This document shows, piece by piece, positions 5,387-7,298 of a DNA stretch of 7,298 nt; position 1 is the stretch's first letter, and each line of letters opens with the position of its first letter. The stretch is from assembly GCA_035315685.1 (NCBI GenBank), contig DATFXR010000183.1, positions 1 through 7,298 on the forward strand, given 5' to 3'. This DNA is from QHWK01 sp035315685. GTDB lineage: Bacteria > Acidobacteriota > Vicinamibacteria > Vicinamibacterales > CAVVIG01. The notes below the pieces were generated by a model. It did no database searches, was not told the origin of the DNA, and was given only the letters and a program-made list of their open reading frames with translations. Both the position numbers and the translations under genes were made by a program.

Positions 5387-6295
5387 ATGGCTGCGACGGT
5401 AAACGTGAACGGCCGCATCTCGGATCAGGAGCACGCCGTCGTCTCGGTGTTCGACCACGGCTTTCTTTACGGCGAGGGTGTATACGAGACGCTGCGCACC
5501 TACAACGGGCAGCCGTTCCTGTTCGATCGGCACATGAAGCGTCTGCGGAAATCGGCCGACATGCTCGTGCTGGCCGTTCCGCTCTCGGATGCGGAGATCG
5601 ACGCGCGATTCCGCGAAACGATGGCGGCCGCGCGCCTCGGCGGCGCCGCCGATCGTGAAGCCTATATCCGCATTCTGGTGACGCGCGGTATCGGCGAGCT
5701 CACCTACGATCCGGCCGCGTGCCCGACGGCGTCGGTCGTGGTGATCGTCAAGCCACACGTCGACGTGCCGGGTGAATGGCTCGAGCGCGGCGTGCGCGTC
5801 TCGCTCGTGGGAGTGGTCCGCAACCATCCGAGCTCGGTGAATCCACTCATCAAGTCGAACAACCTGCTGAACAACGCGCTGGCGATGCAGGAAGCGTTTC
5901 GTCGCGGCGGCGTCGAAGGTGTGATGCGCAACTATCGAGGCGAGCTCGCCGAGTGCACGCAGTCGAACCTCTTCGTCGTGAAGAACGGCGCCGCGCTGAC
6001 GCCGCCGATCGACGCGGGGCTGCTGCCCGGGATCACGCGCGCGTTCCTGTTCGAGGTCGGCGCCGAGCGCGGCATCCCGGTGCGCGAGCAGGTCCTTCGA
6101 GACGACGATCTGCTGGGCGCGGACGAAGCCTTTTTCACGAGCAGCACCCGCGAGCTGGTCCCGATCGTGACCGTGGACGATCACACGATCGGCGCCGGTA
6201 CGCCAGGCCCGGTCACGCACGCGCTGCTCGACGGATTCCGCCAGCGCGCGCGGGAAGTCACGCTGAAAGGCGAGGCGGAGGTTCTCAAGTCCTAA
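5387..6295 (+). CDS. Fold-type IV PLP-dependent aminotransferase (branched-chain or D-amino acid type)
   Basis: The 302-residue protein is a class IV aminotransferase. It has DHGFLYGEGVYETLR at 23-37, the Schiff-base lysine Lys156 in IKSNNLLNNALA, Glu189 in LAECTQSNLFVVKNG as the expected partner of the PLP ring nitrogen, GLLPGITR at 211-218 for the phosphate, and SSTRELVPIVTVD near 252-264. The family covers branched-chain aminotransferase (IlvE), D-amino acid aminotransferase (Dat) and aminodeoxychorismate lyase (PabC). VTRGIG at 98-103 and ECTQSN resemble Dat and PabC, while the KSNNLLNN block and C-terminal STREL fit aminotransferases in general. I therefore give no gene symbol. It is presumably cytoplasmic. 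ATG 5387 is the first start that keeps the family N-terminus; no Shine-Dalgarno is visible ahead of it. The gene ends inside a heptamer repeat and is convergent with the serine hydrolase gene. Confidence 0.92.
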   Translation: MAATVNVNGRISDQEHAVVSVFDHGFLYGEGVYETLRTYNGQPFLFDRHMKRLRKSADMLVLAVPLSDAEIDARFRETMAAARLGGAADREAYIRILVTRGIGELTYDPAACPTASVVVIVKPHVDVPGEWLERGVRVSLVGVVRNHPSSVNPLIKSNNLLNNALAMQEAFRRGGVEGVMRNYRGELAECTQSNLFVVKNGAALTPPIDAGLLPGITRAFLFEVGAERGIPVREQVLRDDDLLGADEAFFTSSTRELVPIVTVDDHTIGAGTPGPVTHALLDGFRQRAREVTLKGEAEVLKS

Positions 6296-6398
6296 GTTCG
6301 CGGTTCGCGGCCCTGGGTTCCAGAGTTCGTGGTGGCTGGTGACCCGGAACCAAGAACGGTGAACTCGAGACCCTTAAGAACTCTGGAACCCTAGAACC
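6294..6398. repeat. Inverted array of degenerate 7-nt repeats at convergent junction
   Basis: The whole stretch divides into fifteen 7-nt units. The left units carry GTTC (AAGTTCG, CGGTTCG, GGGTTCC, AGAGTTC). The right units carry the complement GAA/GAAC (CCAAGAA, CGGTGAA, GAACTCT, GGAACCC, TAGAACC). The central part is more degenerate. A perfect 14-bp inverted repeat lies within it: GGGTTCCAGAGTTC at 6315-6328 and its complement at 6378-6391. The stop codons of both flanking genes (6293-6295 plus, 6391-6393 minus) touch or lie in the array. It could fold into a hairpin in transcripts from either side, so a bidirectional terminator is plausible. The architecture parallels 274-386 but with different base composition. 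Confidence 0.75.
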
Positions 6399-7298
6399 TC
6401 TCCTGTCGGGAGTCCGTCCGCTTCGCGATCCGTCCGGTGATGCGCACCCACTGCACGGCGCCCGACCGGTCGCGGATGAATTCAATCGACGCGTTCTGCT
6501 CGCTTCCGGAGGTCACCACCGCGCGATCGGGACCGTAGAACGCGATCGGCATCGGCGCGTCGGCGTCGCGATTGCGCGGCCGGACCTGAACCACCGCATG
6601 TCCACCCTCGATTCGCACGCTGACGGTGTTCATCGGACGCTCGTAGGTCCCGAGATATTGCGCCGGATCGGGCTGCTTCGCGAGCGGCGTAACGGCGGGC
6701 AGCGTCTCGTTGAGGCCGCGATGGCCGATCGCCTGATTCATCGCGAACGACGCGCCGTGATAGGCGTGGAGCGCTTCGCGCTCGACGTCCTGGATGAGGC
6801 GCCACCCGTTGCCGGAGTTGGTGAGGATCGCGATCGCGAAGTTCTTCTCGGGCACCAGCTCCAGCAGCAGGATGTGACCGCCGAACGTGCCACCGTGCGC
6901 CGCTGTTCGAATCGTACCGACCGTCCGCAGGTGCCAGGCCAGGCCGATGTCTTCGTCGTACGCCTGCTTGTGGAGTTGTGGCTTCTGCATCTCCGCGAGC
7001 GTCGCGCGCGTCAGGATCGACGTCCCGCCCGGCGATCGCCCGTCGCCGAGATGGAACTGCGCGTACTCGAGCAGGTTGTCCATCGACATCGCCACGCCGC
7101 CGGCCGGCAGCGTCGATCCGAGCGAGAACGTCCGCTGCATGCCCGGCGATCCGTCACGACCGACGACGTGGCCGATCGCCGGCCAGTGCGCGACGACGTC
7201 GCCGACGCGGGTGAAGGCGAGCTTGAGACCGAGCGGGCGGAACACCAGGTCGTCGATGGCGTCGCTGAAGCTCTGGCCGGTGACCACCTCGATGACGC
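6391..7298 (-). CDS. Beta-lactamase-family serine hydrolase, C-terminal part (5' end outside window)
   Basis: The frame is open to the right edge; GTG codons near 7287 are internal, not a start. About 301 residues are visible. They begin with VIEVVTGQSF...RPLGL, the helix that follows the active-site domain in penicillin-binding-protein-like hydrolases (class C beta-lactamase / esterase, peptidase family S12). The third catalytic motif appears as HGGTFGG (codons at 6877-6897), replacing KTG as in many esterase-like members. VPEKNFAIAILTNSGNG is the usual strand after it. The SxxK and YxN motifs would lie upstream, so catalytic competence cannot be checked. After about residue 210 comes YLGTYERP..., a small beta-rich C-terminal domain common in these proteins. 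Substrate is unknown: esterase, D-amino peptidase and beta-lactamase activity are all possible. The stop lies in the heptamer repeat shared with the convergent aminotransferase gene. Confidence 0.9.
   Translation of the reverse strand, partial: VIEVVTGQSFSDAIDDLVFRPLGLKLAFTRVGDVVAHWPAIGHVVGRDGSPGMQRTFSLGSTLPAGGVAMSMDNLLEYAQFHLGDGRSPGGTSILTRATLAEMQKPQLHKQAYDEDIGLAWHLRTVGTIRTAAHGGTFGGHILLLELVPEKNFAIAILTNSGNGWRLIQDVEREALHAYHGASFAMNQAIGHRGLNETLPAVTPLAKQPDPAQYLGTYERPMNTVSVRIEGGHAVVQVRPRNRDADAPMPIAFYGPDRAVVTSGSEQNASIEFIRDRSGAVQWVRITGRIAKRTDSRQERF

Noticed and set aside
5243..6220. A 325-codon minus-strand open frame opposite the aminotransferase gene
   Set aside because: The plus-strand gene has the catalytic Lys and all family blocks. 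The antisense product has low-complexity Arg/His/Asp composition and no motif.

Overview
This GC-rich window (AT-rich only at one intergenic hairpin) carries six protein-coding genes, two of them cut by the window edges. The gene set looks like a bacterial chromosome, not a phage, plasmid or defence island. The protein families, together with the kinds of intergenic repeat present, suggest an Acidobacteriota-like genome, perhaps class Vicinamibacteria. That placement is an inference from pattern memory and was not searched.

Layout from left to right: the last 82 codons of guaB (IMP dehydrogenase, +); a convergent junction with a long AT-rich inverted repeat; tsaE (tRNA t6A ATPase, -); a divergent gap; a secreted M49 (dipeptidyl-peptidase III family) zinc peptidase (+); a DinB-superfamily protein with its own strong ribosome binding site (+); a convergent junction; the bifunctional NAD(P)H-hydrate repair enzyme nnr (-); a 204-nt divergent gap; a fold-type IV PLP aminotransferase (+); a convergent junction with another inverted repeat; and the C-terminal part of a beta-lactamase-family serine hydrolase (-) that runs off the right edge.

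The genes are mostly housekeeping: GMP synthesis, tRNA modification, repair of damaged NAD(P)H, amino acid metabolism and peptide degradation. They do not form one pathway. nnr and tsaE, which are neighbours in many bacteria, lie on the same strand but are separated by the oppositely oriented M49 and DinB genes.

The most unusual feature is between the genes. Nearly every junction is built from degenerate short-period repeats. Two convergent junctions (274-386 and 6294-6398) have a 7-nt period that reverses orientation in the middle. Three others (852-890, 2929-2982, 3548-3610) have a 9-nt period with consensus near GTCCCATCC, and these border the M49 and DinB genes exactly. Several of the repeats supply the stop codons and last residues of the adjoining genes. 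No rRNA, tRNA, CRISPR array, transposase or recognisable new multigene system was seen. No gene-free stretch exceeds about 205 nt.
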